Origin: Trichostrongylus colubriformis
Lineage: Eukaryota; Nematoda; Chromadorea; Rhabditida; Trichostrongylidae
Length of the DNA: 64,000 nt
Direction: 5' to 3'
NCBI GenBank assembly: GCA_963978905.1
Contig: OZ022259.1
Span: 53,276,727 to 53,340,726, forward strand
Below are positions 45,314-57,399 of this stretch, piece after piece. The stretch's first letter is position 1. Each line of letters opens with the position of its first letter. The position numbers and the translations under genes were made by a program. The notes below the pieces were generated by a model. That model was not told the DNA's origin, did no database searches, and saw only the letters and a program-made list of their open reading frames with translations.

Positions 45314-47779
45314 GGAGTGATCTTCTTAGGTAAAAGTGTTTCTTTCAGAAAGATTAGTCCAACCTAATATATACAAAACTTCTAGTAACACACTAAATCC
45401 ACATAATAGATATTACTATCAACTACCAATAGATAGGTAATAAAGCTCTATGCCTATCACATGGCAAGACTTCCCATCACTACCATGCAGTATTCTCTTA
45501 TAAAAGCCTTAGGGATATCTAAAATTTCGCAGCACTCAATATTTTGGACTAGCGCTCAGGAGAGGAGCGAAATTCAGCGAGTTCAGGAGGGTGGTATCAA
45601 AAACTGCTCTCCCCAATGCTGGGACGCAGTTCTCGGCATGGGCGTGCGCGCGATGTCGCACGTGGCAGACACGTGAAAATGCGCGCGGTCGCCAACGTGT
45701 TAAGGGAGCTCTCGGCGCCTAGCACCTTTTTCAAGCTTGAGATAGTACAAATCAATTTCTATCGAGAGACTATTTCAGAGGCGCCCTGGTCTATTTGCAC
45801 TATATGACTTACTGCCACCGGAACACCATCCTTACCTCCTTAGTGGGGATCCTTGATAGTGGAGCTGACTTGGCTGACCCACCCTGGTTCCTTAAATAGC
45901 GCAGACGTGCTATCACTGTGATGGCGCTTGGCATCACATTCATTCCACAGTCCATAACACTGTCTGTGGTCATGTGGTTAGTTCTAAAGGTTCACACAGC
46001 TCGTCTCTGCTATTTATGCTGGGGATAACCTTCTTATTCCAGTGTCTCGAGAATTTTCTTTTTCATCATATTTTCAATGAGCGGGCAGTACTTCCACGAT
46101 AAGGGTTGGAGCGCTTCGTAGGCATGTTTTTGGGTCATATGCCTGTAAGTCGGTATAGTACAAATGAACCAGAGCGGTTCTGAATAGAGTCTCTCGATAG
46201 GATTGGATTTGTACTATTTTAGGTTTAAGAAAGGCGTGATGTGTCGAAAGCAAGCTTGCTTATAAGACTCAAAAATTCTTTTGCAGCGATTTTTGCAATC
46301 GATTTTGTGGAAGCTTTTTAAGTCTTCTGGAATATTTGCAAGTAGACATTCATACAAGAGTCGAAAATAGTAGGCTCATAGATTCGTAGGCACCTCAAAA
46401 AGTGTAGAAAGGGGAAGTTATCCTCAGTGAATAAAGTAAGCAATGGCTCGGGTAGTTATGCTGTTTAAGAAAGAGACGACGTGAGTGGTAAAGAGTTTCA
46501 ACACGATACTGGCAATATAGATAATTAGATGTGCTGACTGCGATGGCAACAGCGCATAAGTATTTCTACAGATTTGTTATCTTGTAGATCTTCTAAGCTA
46601 GGTCTTGAGCCATTATCACAGCTGTACTGTCGCTTTAGTTTTTGTCAGTTGCGAAACACTGCGTCACCGCCATACGTACAAAGGTTATGCTCTATGAGTT
46701 AGGGTTTTCAGTGTTGTACCACTCATAAGCCTCGCCTGAATGGTCGGATTACTTGTTAATCATTTTAGAACTTTTTGTTGTGAGTTTTCATTTCCATACT
46801 ATTTTAAGTACTTGTTTTGTACTAGGTCGAAACTCAATGATCCAGGACTGGCTTTTCGTAGTCGACGTACACCGAAACTCTGCTCTACCTTTCCCGTCTT
46901 TTGTTTGATGACTTTTTACTCGTCAACGAGGACAAAAACGAATTCGAGTAGCAAGTCTGGTGCCGTCATAATGCAGGTACGTCGAACAGAGCAAGTTTGT
47001 GACAGTAACTATTTTGAACTGGACGTTGCATACTCGCTATATCTACATTTGTGAGTGTCTAGTAGGTTCTTCTAAGATTATTAGAATCAAGTTCACACGA
47101 TTCGAACTACAGTAATGTATTTTGGACTATTAATTGCGCCTAAAGTGCTTTGTAACCGAGGTATCCGTTGAAATGATGAGTGGTAGTTAGCGGTCCTGCA
47201 AAAACATGCTCAGGTCCATCAACTTCAAGACTCCTTTACATTTCGCGATTCGTTATAGAGTGCCGATAAGTAACTTAAGAGATCGGAACCTGCTTCGACG
47301 TGATGGGGAGGGGTGATTCCTGACGATCGATGCCTGCTTTTTGGGCATATGGAGTGATGAAATACTGAGGCTCGTATAGCCCTGGTCAAAGATTGTGAGA
47401 ACCGTACTTTTTCTGGTACGATCGCAACGTCGTTGACGACATCGTGCGTTAGAATAGTTTTGAGTCGATGTGCTCGAAATGCGTGCTAGAGGTCGTTTTG
47501 AGAAGTGGGAAGAAGCCTCTCTATGTCTAGTGATTTTGGGAAGTTTGAGGTCGTCCTCTCCCGAGATAGCAACTAACTCACTTCTACATCACTCTTCTCT
47601 TACATGGAGATTGTGTACACATTGGTACGAATAGCCTACTTCACATCTGCTTCGGACCCCCCCCCCCGCACCTCATATGCGAAGAAGAAATCAACTAGGT
47701 ACGAGAATGAGAGGTCAGATCTACTAACAAGTCTGAAATCAGTTTCGTTTTTTACAACATTTTGTACATTTCATTTAGA
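45314..47779. other. dac-1 intron 1, no gene recognised
   Basis: Short frames only. TAGCGCAGACGTGCTA at about 45,898 recurs at about 35,492, so pieces of a dispersed repeat are present. A C run lies at 47,659-47,667. Confidence 0.35.
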
Positions 47780-48291
47780 TTTGAAGACAGGATTAGGGAT
47801 GATGGGGTTATTGTTATTGGAAAATCCCTGAAGATGTCACTGACATGGAAACTGTAGGCCTTAGAAGCCTACATAGCCAATAAAGTCACTACAGCTAACA
47901 CATACTGGATGACAGACCTCGTCCCTAGGCGACGTGACTCCTGGTTGGTGACGATGAGAGGGGGTAAAGATATGCGGCAGGGTCGAAGGTATTGCGGCGC
48001 GCTTTCGCCGTTTTAGCTCGAAGCTCGCTTCAGAAATAGATGCTGTCGTATTTTCAAACATTTCCTTGTGTTTACATGGCAACATGCCAATGGAAAACTA
48101 GTGGGGACTAACCGCCTCTTGACGGAAAGGTCGTCCGCGTCGTGAATCAACGGTGGGAAGGGGGTCCTAATTCTTGGGTCTTCGGCCATTTCCTTCCTTT
48201 TTTCTCCACCATGGTATCACTAAACACTTCGATTTTCATATTTACTACATTTTTCACTGTTCATCCGAATTCGCCCTATCGCTGCCTTTAA
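47780..48291. mobile_element. MITE, TTAAAGGCAGC subfamily
   Basis: Starts TTGAAGACAGGATTAGGG and ends GCTGCCTTTAA. The interior shares AATCCCTGAAGATGTCA, ATAGATGCTGTCGTATTTTC and CTTGACGGAAAGGTCGTCCGCG with 16,834-17,378. The left end is more worn than the right. Confidence 0.7.
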
Positions 48292-48805
48292 TAAACAGAG
48301 TGGGAGCCAAAAACAAGAGTTTTTCCTCTTCCTCACTTTCTACACTAAATCAATAAAACCGTGGTGATACTGGCGACGTGTTTTCATCCACAGACACGAG
48401 GATATACCTCATGCAATCACTAAACTCTGCAATGAACAGAGTTGGGAGCTTCTGCCAAGTCAACACGATATGTTGCCCAAACTTGGCGAAATTCGCGGAG
48501 GGAATTCGTATCTGGTGGTACCCTCAAATATTACAGTTACCAGTGAAGCCCCTCCAGATGCAATTTTGCAGCTGAGATTGGCACTTCACATCATATTAAG
48601 TTGTCGAAAAAGTTTTTTCGTTTTTCAAAAAGTCTTTTTCCCTCCAAACTTCTTATCACCAATTTCTTCTGTACATACACATGTAGCACAAGTTTACACG
48701 CATCTATAGGTATTATTGTCTATATTTCAAAGGAGTACTTTCGGGGCACTCTACTATATGATTTCAAATATGGCCTCCAACAACCGAATCCAGTCGTCGT
48801 GTAAA

Positions 48806-49345
48806 CGCTGCACTCGAAGAGGGTTCAATGTTTGAACTTATGGCTTACTTTGGTTCAAACGTTTTCGAGAAGGCAACTACAACGTCAGAGATTCTGACCG
48901 GTCCGGACTCCCATCGGAGGTCGATAACGAACGATTGTGGGTGCTGGCTTGCAACACTATACTAACAGTAGACCTATACTGTCAGCAGCCGTATGTTCTG
49001 GTCGCGAAAATCACAGAGAAACCTCCGAACCATGACACACTTCTTTTCCTACACGATCATGCTCGCCCACATATAGCAAAAGCGACTCGTGAAAAAATTC
49101 TCGACCTTGGATGAAGAGTGCTGCCCCATCCACCTTAAAGCCCTGATCTTACTCCATCGGATTATCACCTTTTCCTTTTCCAATCTAACGCCATTCAAAG
49201 AAAAACCTTTGATAACGAAGATGACAGTTCCATGTGGATGGCATAGCAAATTTGCCTGAAAGGTGGCGAAGAGTTGTAGAACAAGTTGGTGATTACCCAG
49301 TTTCATAGTATGCTCTGTGTTTTGTAATAAAGTGTAAAAATGAAT
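48806..49345 (+). pseudogene. second mariner transposase relic
   Basis: In + strand frames with stops and frameshifts one reads, in order, FREGNYNV-type DNA-binding remnants, LLFLHDHARPHIAKATREKILDLG (given here only as HDHARPHIA), then PHPPYSPDLTPSDYHLF, the second and third catalytic aspartate blocks of mariner transposases. The first aspartate block and part of the centre are deleted. It is in dac-1 intron 1, opposite in orientation to the gene. Confidence 0.85.
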
Positions 49346-49499
49346 TGCTCCCATCGTTGGCCGAGCAATAGGAACTCAGCGACTTCCATGAACAAAATTA
49401 TCAACCCCTGGGAAGCTTCTCATCAACGGTCTACCACGGATGTTGCCTCTGCTGTTTAGGGCGGACATTAATGCCGTAGATGTTCCAAGAAGGGAAGAG

Positions 49500-50385
49500 T
49501 TTCAACATCCCATGGAACCTTGAAATGAGACCCGGAGGATCGATGGAGCTATTGATTATAACTGTGAAAACAGGAATTGCAAAATGCCATTCTGAAGCGA
49601 GTTAAGAGGGGTCAGGATTTGCCTGTGACATATTGACGATCGCCATCAGCACCGCCGTTGCTGAGCCAGCATCGGCCACCGTTGCTCAGTGGTAGTGTTC
49701 CAGATCTGGAGGATAGGTTTTTTGCATTTTTTCATTGTCCGTAAGCGCTTTTCTTTCACTTCTGTACGTTTCTGGTACCTATCCCACCCAGCATTTATTC
49801 TGCCACTTTATTTGTAGCTACTAGTATTACTCAAACCTTGACCATTCTATTATCGAATTCAATTGTTATTCTCAACGCTAGAAAATCAAAAGCGGCTTCA
49901 GTCCACAATAAACACTGATGAAACAAAGCAAAAAAGTGTGTGAAGCAAAAGTGCTGCTGACAGAATGCGCACTTCATGCACACAGTTCTCTACAACCATC
50001 GGCAAAATAATCGGTCGGGTGTTGGCATAGTAAATGATGGGTGCGTTAGGTACCAGTACAAGAAAACGTTCAGAAGTGACGGAAAAGCACCTACTGACAA
50101 TGAAATACAAAATGCAAAGAAATCTGTACCGGCGGGGAGCAAACCCACGCACATATTTTGCAGATGCGGAACTCTACCAGTGAGCCACAGTGGCTGATGG
50201 TGGCTCGGCAACGGCCGTGCTGATGGCAAAGTGCCTCGCCAGTGAGAGGTCCTAGGCGAACTTTGACCGCACTTCAGAATGGCACTTTGCAATTGCGGTT
50301 TTCACCGTTATAATCAGTATTCGGAGCTCAATCGATCCTTTGGGTCTCATTGTCTCATTTCAAGGTTCCATGGGAAATGAAATCT
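49500..50385. mobile_element. fold-back element related to 11,557-12,377
   Basis: CATGGAACCTTGAAATGAGACCC on the left and the reverse on the right (GGTCTCATTGTCTCATTTCAAGGTTCCATG), with arms alike for about 110 bases through CATTCTGAAGCGAG. The interior carries two tRNA-like modules and TTTGACCGCACTTCAG. Relative to the 11.5-kb copy, the middle differs. Confidence 0.75.
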
Positions 50386-50628
50386 TACACCTGCGAGATC
50401 CGGCTGCGCCGTTTGACAGCTCCATGTTCTCATGACGATGAAAGTAGCGAGAACAGCTTACTTTTGCTTATGAAGGAACATTTAGGAACATTTCGCCTCA
50501 TTACTTTATCTCTTTCGTTACGCTCTGTTTTATACCTAGGCGGATTAGGCTGCGTGCGAAGTGAATATTTTTGGTCCTTTTCCGCGTATATTAAACTGCC
50601 TTAATTCTCCTCATTGCGGATTCTACAC

Positions 50629-51188
50629 TTAAAGGCAGCATTAAGGGAAAGTCGGACGAAAAGTGAAAGAAATAGTACATATGAAAGTCGAGATGCTTAG
50701 TAACAGGACAGTGGAGAAAACGGATGGAAATGGCCAAAAAGTCGAGAAATAGGACTCCCTTCCAACCGTACCGTTGATTCTCGACACGAACGACCTATCC
50801 GTCAAGAGGGGAGTAGTCTGGTCTAATTCTCCATTGGCATGTTGCCAAGTAAACACAAGGGAATGTTTAGAATACAATAACATCTGTTTTTTAGAGTGAG
50901 CTTCAAGCTAAAACTGCAAAAGCGCGCCGCAAAACCTTCGATCCTGCCGCATCTCCTTGGCCGCTCCCACCCCAATCAATCGGGAATGATGTCATCGGGA
51001 GGCGGGATCGTTGTATCCAAGGGGCGGGACCGCTGCACGGTTGCGGCGTTTTGCAGGGTTTTTTACAGCTCGAAGGGGCGCTTTTTCACCGGGATTTCGC
51101 CACAGATAGCCTTCTTCCCTGGACTACCATGTGAGTGACTTCTTGTAGGGATTTCTCCATTCCATACTACCCCTAATGCTGTCTTCAA
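50629..51188. mobile_element. MITE, TTAAAGGCAGC subfamily, reverse copy
   Basis: Starts TTAAAGGCAGCATTAAGGG and ends CCCCTAATGCTGTCTTCAA. It shares, in reverse, the GGAAAGGTCGTCCGCG-type and TCGTATTTCC-type segments of 16,834-17,378, and adds a GC-rich part at 50,935-51,090. It is in dac-1 intron 1. Confidence 0.8.
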
Positions 51189-51232
51189 CTTATAGTGTTA
51201 AGCGGCGGCGTGTATGTAGCTGACCACTCCGA

Positions 51233-52094
51233 CGGACGCTGATCTCGAATCTGTATACGAAATTTGCAAAACGATCCTCTGAGCGGAGTTATGGAGGTTT
51301 TTTTTTGAAGGAACGGTTCATCAGCATGGCCGTTGCTGAGCAGTCAACGGCTCAGTGGTAGTGCTCCGGATCTGCAGGAGAGGGTCCGAGGGTTTGCTCC
51401 CCGCCAGTGCGAGTTTTTTGCATTTTGTGTTTCATTGTCAGTAAGTGCTTTTCTTGCACTTCTGGACGTTTCCTTGGACTGGTACCTATCACACCCATCA
51501 TTTACTCTGCCTTATTTATAACTGCCAACATTACTCACAAGGGAAGGATACCAAGTCGAAGAGAATCCCGTACCACACGAATTAGGCGTTTTTGCGTGAA
51601 AAGGTTATGATATTCGTGCACAGGGGGTCGAATTACACCTCTGTGCAAATTTTCAGCCAAATCCAGTTTTTGGTCCAACTTCGGGAAATTGCGGGTGGCC
51701 AGGTTATAAAGTTGTAGATTTTGAATTTTCTTCTACAGAAAACCCTGCAACCTGAACAAGATAGCCTTTGTTCAATGGGCTGCCACCCTATTGCCCATGA
51801 ATTTTTCCGAAATTTGGTCAAATTCTCGAATTGGCTAAAAACTTGTCTTCTGGGGTAATTTGACTCCCTGAACACGAAAATCTCCCTGGTTTTGCGCAAG
51901 AAGTTCTGGCTCGCGTGCTATGGGCTTCCAAACCTACCATAATAGTATTGTTTTTTCAAAAAAACCTCCATAACCCCACTCAGAGAATCGTTTTGCAAAT
52001 TTCGAATACAGATTCGAGATCAGCGTCCGAAAATACGTCGAACCATATGTATCCCATTCCGAATGGCCACTTCAACCTGTGGTCCTTCCCTTGT
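51233..52094 (-). mobile_element. composite fold-back element, reverse copy
   Basis: Reverse of the 54,721-55,477 copy: from GGACGCTGATCTCGAATCTG at 51,236, through the tRNA-like module (51,345-51,430), then ACAAGGGAAGG at 51,537, to CCTTCCCTTGT at 52,094. The outermost tip on the 51.2-kb side is lost. It is in dac-1 intron 1. Confidence 0.75.
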
Positions 52095-52884
52095 AAGTAG
52101 GCCTTTCGTACCATTATGTACACGGAGTTGCGATTGCGAAGATGCTGGTGGGTGCAGACATCGACGTAATTTTGGTATTTACTCTTTTAAGGTGGTTATG
52201 AACTCCACTTTGTAGCTTAATTTGTTGTTGTTATTTAACTTCGCCAGACCATCGTTGATTACATAGTGCGCGAATGGTTGACAAAATGTTCATTTCTCAG
52301 TTTTGCTTTAAAAAAAAGGGCGTCATGGCGATACGGAAAGGTTCGCTTACTTAAATATGGATATAAAGCAGACATCGACAATATGGTGGTCTTTTTTGTC
52401 ACAAGAGAAGCTGACGAAGATGATTCATAAAGACCTTAATATGCCTTAATACTCAACAAGGAACTGAAGAACTAAAAAATCGGAGAACCGATGCCTGTCC
52501 AAGAATCTTCGCCAAGTCTCTTGTTGGAGGAAGTAAGACAATCGACTTGCTACCTTTATTTTTTGGGTCATGTGATCCTCCGATCCTCTGATTCTTTTAA
52601 TTGATACCCATCGTATCCTTTTCACGGATTTTCTGGACCGCTGGTGGGGCTCAGTGTGAACTCGGTAGAATTCTGGTCCTCATTAGCAAGTTAGGTGCTA
52701 ACCAGATACTGTTGATTTGTTGTGATTTAAACGATGTAGCGATCACCTATTGATCTAAATTTTGAAAGTGTAAATTTGTTAATCCTTCTGAAACGATGTA
52801 ACTCAGCGGGCGCCATGGCATCACTAAGAGACTATAGGTTATTTGCCTACTCTGTTTATATATAGATAGGAATAACGTGACCAC

Positions 52885-53011
52885 CTGATGATTCGCTACC
52901 GTCGCGCATCGCCGACTGTACAGATTCGGCCTCGAACGACATCAGTGCCTCGGGATGAAATTTCGCTTGGAGTTCAGCTAGACTTTGTATCGCGTTCAGC
53001 GATGACATCAT
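52885..53011 (-). CDS. dac-1: candidate first exon of dac-1
   Basis: After an acceptor GTTGTTTCAG comes ATG ATG directly (53,011 downwards), an open frame of 42 codons (MMSSLNAIQSLAELQAKF, then acidic and serine-rich), and a donor GTGGTC after TCATCAG. It ends in the phase that exon 2 at 35,046 needs, giving ...SESSGQSSITQELSP. The splice would remove 17.8 kb. The acceptor before the ATG would suit a spliced leader or a 5' intron. Link to dac-1 rests on strand, phase and composition, so it is inference. An open frame just upstream (53,156-53,022, YSDSDSTSIFSSD) may be a further 5' exon. Confidence 0.5.
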
Positions 53012-53221
53012 CTGAAACAACTTGAAGATTCAGTCTGTATCCTCCACTTTCATTTTGATCGCTGGAAAATATTGACGTACTATCGCTATCAGAGTATAAA
53101 TGGGATAGAACCGATACATATCTACTACGAGAACTCTTTTTGCAATCCGATACCAAGGCGATTCTGTTGATTTTCTTAGTGTTCCTTCAATAGACTACTA
53201 CTTTCTCATTTTTGATGCCAG

Positions 53222-53597
53222 CTAAGAACTTCCATTCACCACCAGATTATTATGACTATCAAAAGCATGGAGGAGGCTCGGATGTTGTCCGAAGTCAAAG
53301 TTTTCGCTCATAACTCGCTTCGCCCAGCTCATAACTATTGTGAAAACCAGTGGTTTATGGTAATGAAAATGCATAATTTTTGCGTCACAATCCGAATTTC
53401 TAACGATTGTTAAGCATGAGGAGGTCTCGCCTGGCTGCGCTGGAATTGGGAGGGATGTCATTCATCACTCCAACGTACTTCAATGTCTGTTCTTTGGAGA
53501 TGATTCTTGCTATTAATTCGCGTACGGGACGTGCTGTGGTCATGAAGACAACAAACTCCTTACAATCCAGGAAGCGATTACGAAAGCTGTCACCCAT
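53222..53597 (-). other. overlapping open frames, unassigned
   Basis: On the - strand 53,597-53,400 reads MGDSFRNRFLDCKEFVVF through a TAA after LLMLNNR, and a second frame 53,461-53,222 overlaps it (…SWAKRVMSENFDFGQ). Both look protein-like; together they could be one frameshifted coding piece or an old element. No family recognised. Confidence 0.25.
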
Positions 53598-53604
53598 AAT
53601 ATAA

Positions 53605-54720
53605 CAATAACAAGTAACCCTTTACGATGACCAGTAAACGCTGAAAGGCACACCACTCGATAACAGATTAATGGCTTACTCATGCAGGTCCTTATATAAC
53701 TGTGTTCCCCAGCTGACTACCTACGGAGATTAGGTGACATTCTCTTTTATGTAGTGTTTTCTCAGGGTCAAAGGTGAATGCACATGTTGCATAACAACAC
53801 AGCATCTTAGTATTGTGCTGTTACGAAGCGTGATGAGTATCTGAATGTAAAAAAAACAGTTTGATACTCCAAAATATATTCAAAAACTCAAAAGCTCGCA
53901 AAGGTTCAAAAAGTTTCTGAAATTTGGTGCAATATTCACTTGCTAGCACCTTCGACAAGCGTGGAATGTGGGAAATTCGTTAATTTATGTAATATACGTG
54001 GTATATCACCAAATCGCGTGGTCATGTCCCAAAAACTTCTGCGTGAATCTACCCTACCAGAAACCTTGTGGAGCCGAAAAAGCTTTTGCGACAGAACCAC
54101 ATGAGTTGGTAATATGCCACGTATACTACATAACTCAACAAAACTGCCACATTTCAGAGCTGCGGAAGGTGTTAAGCACCGAAATATTGCAATAAGTTCC
54201 AAAGTTCCAATATCGAGACTTTTGCTGCCTCTATGGTTTTTTTTTGAATAAATTTTCCTAATCTCCTACTTTTTTTCAAACACAGCGGGAAGTTGTGAAG
54301 CTCCACCAGGAAACATCTGCCTTACTTTGCACTGTTTCCTCAGATAGTAACTCCCAGCAACTGAAACTTGGAGGTGTCGGTACTTCAGCGATAGTCAACC
54401 CTTTAGGCCTGGATTTCTTCCGAACGAAAAATTTCTTGCGTAGTGCTAATCACTTGTGAGCGCATGAGTGACACATTTACAAATTTTGGAGCGTTTTCGA
54501 CCACAAACTAAGAAGCAAGGAAGCTCTTAATATTCACTCTCGCTTGCTCAAAAGTGAGGGGAGCAAAAAATAATGTATTATAATACTACCAACATTATAT
54601 AGCCTTTCGAACCTTGTACCACGTTACAATTTTCTAGTACTTCATAAACAGTGACAATTGATAAAATTTGACAGCCACCCAATAGGCTGCTATAACCTAG
54701 CCCGATTCATCATTGCACTT
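53605..54720. other. no gene recognised
   Basis: AT-rich. Around 53,985-54,180 the stretch ATGTAATATACGTGGTATATCACCA and its reverse-like ATATGCCACGTATACTACATAAC form imperfect arms about 130 bases apart, a possible worn MITE. Otherwise nothing. Confidence 0.35.
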
Positions 54721-55477
54721 ACAAGGGAAGGACCTCAGGTCGAAGTGGCCATTCGGAATGGGATACATATGGTCCGACGTATTTTCGGACGCTGATCTCG
54801 AATCTGTATTCGAAATTTGCAAAACGATTCTCTGAGCGGAGTTATGGAGGTTTTTTTTGAAAAAACAATACTATTATGGTAGGTTTGGAAGCCCATAGCG
54901 CGCGAGCCAGACCTTCTTGCGCAAAACCAGAGAGATTTTCGTGTTCAGGGAGTCAAATTACCCCAGAAGACAAGTTTTTAGCCAATTCGAGAATTTGACC
55001 AAATTTCGGAAAAATTCCGGGCTATAGGGTGGCAGCCCATTGAACAAAGGAGAAGTCGTTGACCCTTGCCTAGGGAATGCTCCTAATTGACGCTTGTTTT
55101 GTACATTTAGTGCGATGGGCAAGTGTAAAAGGTATGTGTAGGCTATCTTGTTCAGGTTGCAGGGTTTTCTGTAGAAGAAAATTCAAAATCTACCACTTTA
55201 TAACCTGACCACCCCCAATTTTCCGAAGTTGGACCAAAAACTGGATTTGGCTGAAAATTTGCACAGAGGGGTAATTCGATCCCCTGTGCACGAATATCAT
55301 AATCTTTTCACGCAAGAAGGCCTGATTCGTGTGGTACGGGATTCTCTTCGACTTGGGATCCTTCCCTTGTGAGTAATGTTAGCAGTTATAAATAAAGTGG
55401 CAGAGTAAATGATGGGTGTGATAGGTACCAGTCCAAGGAAACGTCCAGAAGTGGAAGAAAAGCACTTACTGACAATC
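54721..55477 (+). mobile_element. composite fold-back element, truncated copy
   Basis: Starts ACAAGGGAAGGACCTCAGGTCGAAG and shows the inner tip CCTTCCCTTGT at 55,360-55,370. It continues as in 30,893-31,907 to GCACTTACTGACAAT, then breaks off into the CCTATATATAAACCAGG repeat, so the tRNA-like part and right arm are lost. Confidence 0.75.
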
Positions 55478-55483
55478 ATACCC

Positions 55484-55521
55484 TTACCCTATATATAAAC
55501 CAGGAGTTTGGTTTGTCCGTT

Positions 55522-55552
<31 letters not shown>

Positions 55553-55560
55553 CCGGTTCA
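55484..55560. repeat. tip repeat with (GT)n microsatellite
   Basis: CCCTATATATAAACCAGGAGTTTGG is followed by a GT run of about 14 units (55,525-55,552). The same leader recurs at 57,207 (ATATATAAATCAGGAGTTTGG), 60,187 and 61,050, each followed by GTCTGT-rich sequence, so it marks the start of a dispersed repeat that also carries the 117-bp units downstream. Confidence 0.65.
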
Positions 55561-55839
55561 ATTACCCAAGTTTGAGGTACGTGACACTATACAGACCCTC
55601 AGAAGTTAGCAGGAAAGGTCGAGCCAAGTGCTGGCTGGGTGAGGCGTAATGGGGGATGTACAGAACGCACATCGACTTTGTCGATATCGATTGAATCGAT
55701 CGATATTGATCGAAAATATCGGCTTTGTGCAGACGGCTGGAAACGGCTCATGTACCCGATCCAACGGAAGGTCGGCTCATCAGCGGGAAAGGTCGGGTCA
55801 AGTGTGGGTTGGGTGGGGAATGGTAGGAGATGCACTCAT

Positions 55840-57065
55840 GAAAGTTGAAATTCTGCAACACACGCATCACCGATCGATATCGATTGAAAATATCGGTTTT
55901 TGTGCAGAAGGCTGGAAACGACTTATGGACCATACTATTGCTTAAGTGCTCTCATGAAAGTTGAAATTCTACAACATCATGCATCACCGATCAATATTGA
56001 TTGAAAATATCGGTTTTTGTGCAGAAGGTTGGAAACGGCTCATGAACCATACTACTGAGTGAGTGCCCTCATAGAAGTTAAAATTCTACAACATCACGCA
56101 TCACCGATCGATATTGATTGAAAATATCGGTTTTTGTGCAGAAGGCTGGAAACGGCTTATGGACCATAATACTGAGTGAGTGTCCTCATAGAAGTCAAAA
56201 TTCTACAACATCATGCATCACCGATCGATTGATTGAAAATATCGGTTTTTGTGCAGAAGGTTGGAAACGACTTATGGACCATACTATTGATTAAGTGCCC
56301 TCATAAAAGTTGAAATTTTACAGCAACATGTGTCACCGATCAATATTAATTGAAAATATCGGTTTTTGTGCAGAAGGCTGGAAACGGCTCATGGACCATA
56401 CTATTGATTAAGTGCCCTCATAGAGGTTGAAATTCTACAACATCATGCATCACTGATCAATATTGATTGAAAATATCGGTTTTTGTGCAGAAGGCTGGAA
56501 ACGTCTTATGGACCATACTATTGATTAAGTGCCCTCATAAAAGTTGAAATTCTATAACATCATGCATCACCGATCGATATTGATTGAAAATATCGGTTGC
56601 GCAGAAGGTTGGAAACGGCTCATGGACCATACTATTGATTAAGTTCCCTCATAATAATTGAAATTTTACAACAACATGTGTCACCGATCAATATTGATTG
56701 AAAATATCGGTTTTTGTGCAGAAGGCTGGAAACGGCTCATGGACCATACTATTGATTAAGTGCCCTCAAAGAGGTTGAAATTCTACAACATCATGCATCA
56801 CTGATCAATATTGACTGAAAATATCGGTTTTTCTGCAGAAGGTTGGAAACGGCTTATGGACCATACTACTGAGTGAGTGCCCTCATAGAAGTTAAAATTC
56901 TACAACATCACGCATCACCGATCGATATTGAGTGAAAATATCGGTTTTTGTGCATGGACCATACTATTGATTAAGTGCCCTTATAAAAGTTGAAATACTG
57001 CAACAACATGCGTCACCGATCAATATTGATTGAAAATATCGGTTATTGTGTAGAAGGTGTCCTTA
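55840..57065. repeat. 117-bp minisatellite, about 11 units
   Basis: AAAATATCGG recurs at 55,887, 56,003, 56,120, 56,235, 56,352, 56,470, 56,587, 56,700, 56,817, 56,936 and 57,031, a steady step of 113-119 bases except the last (deletion). Each unit holds CATCACCGATC(A/G)ATATTGATTG, GTGCAGAAGG(C/T)TGGAAACG and ACCATACTATTGATTAAGTGCCCTCAT. Earlier diverged units are at 55,680-55,760, and stray ones at 60,780-60,905 and 61,660-61,730. Confidence 0.93.
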
Positions 57066-57284
57066 CTGCACACCACTTTACTGGATTATGTCACACTCCG
57101 CCCACTGTGGACACTGTTGACGGGCCTGCATTAAAATGTTCGGTGTTTAGATGAAAATGTCTATAGTTCGTTGGGAAAGAGCCCAGGTGTCGGGATATCA
57201 TACCTCATATATAAATCAGGAGTTTGGTGAGTCTGTATATCTGTGTGTCCACCCTTTGGTTCAACTACCCAAGTTTGAGGTGTA

Positions 57285-57350
57285 GAGGGCGTGGCCTACG
57301 GGCTTGGGTGAGAGTGAGAGTGTGTGACGGGATGAGAGAGTTCGATAACG
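57285..57350. repeat. fragment of the TAYAGTCCATT element
   Basis: GGGCGTGGCCTACGGGCTTGGGTGAGAGTGAGAGTGTGTG followed by CGGGATGAGAGAGTTCGATAA matches the interior of 21,992-22,166, without its ends. Confidence 0.6.
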
Positions 57351-57399
57351 CGCTGACTTTGCATGCTTCCATGTGTGACGCGCAGTAGTGTGCTCCAGC

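Noticed and set aside
51345..51430. tRNA gene
   Set aside because: Box A is recognisable but box B and the anticodon stem-loop are degenerate and no acceptor stem closes; called a tRNA-like repeat module only.
55840..57065. CRISPR array
   Set aside because: The regular 117-bp period is a minisatellite: the whole unit is conserved and there are no unique spacers, in a eukaryotic context.
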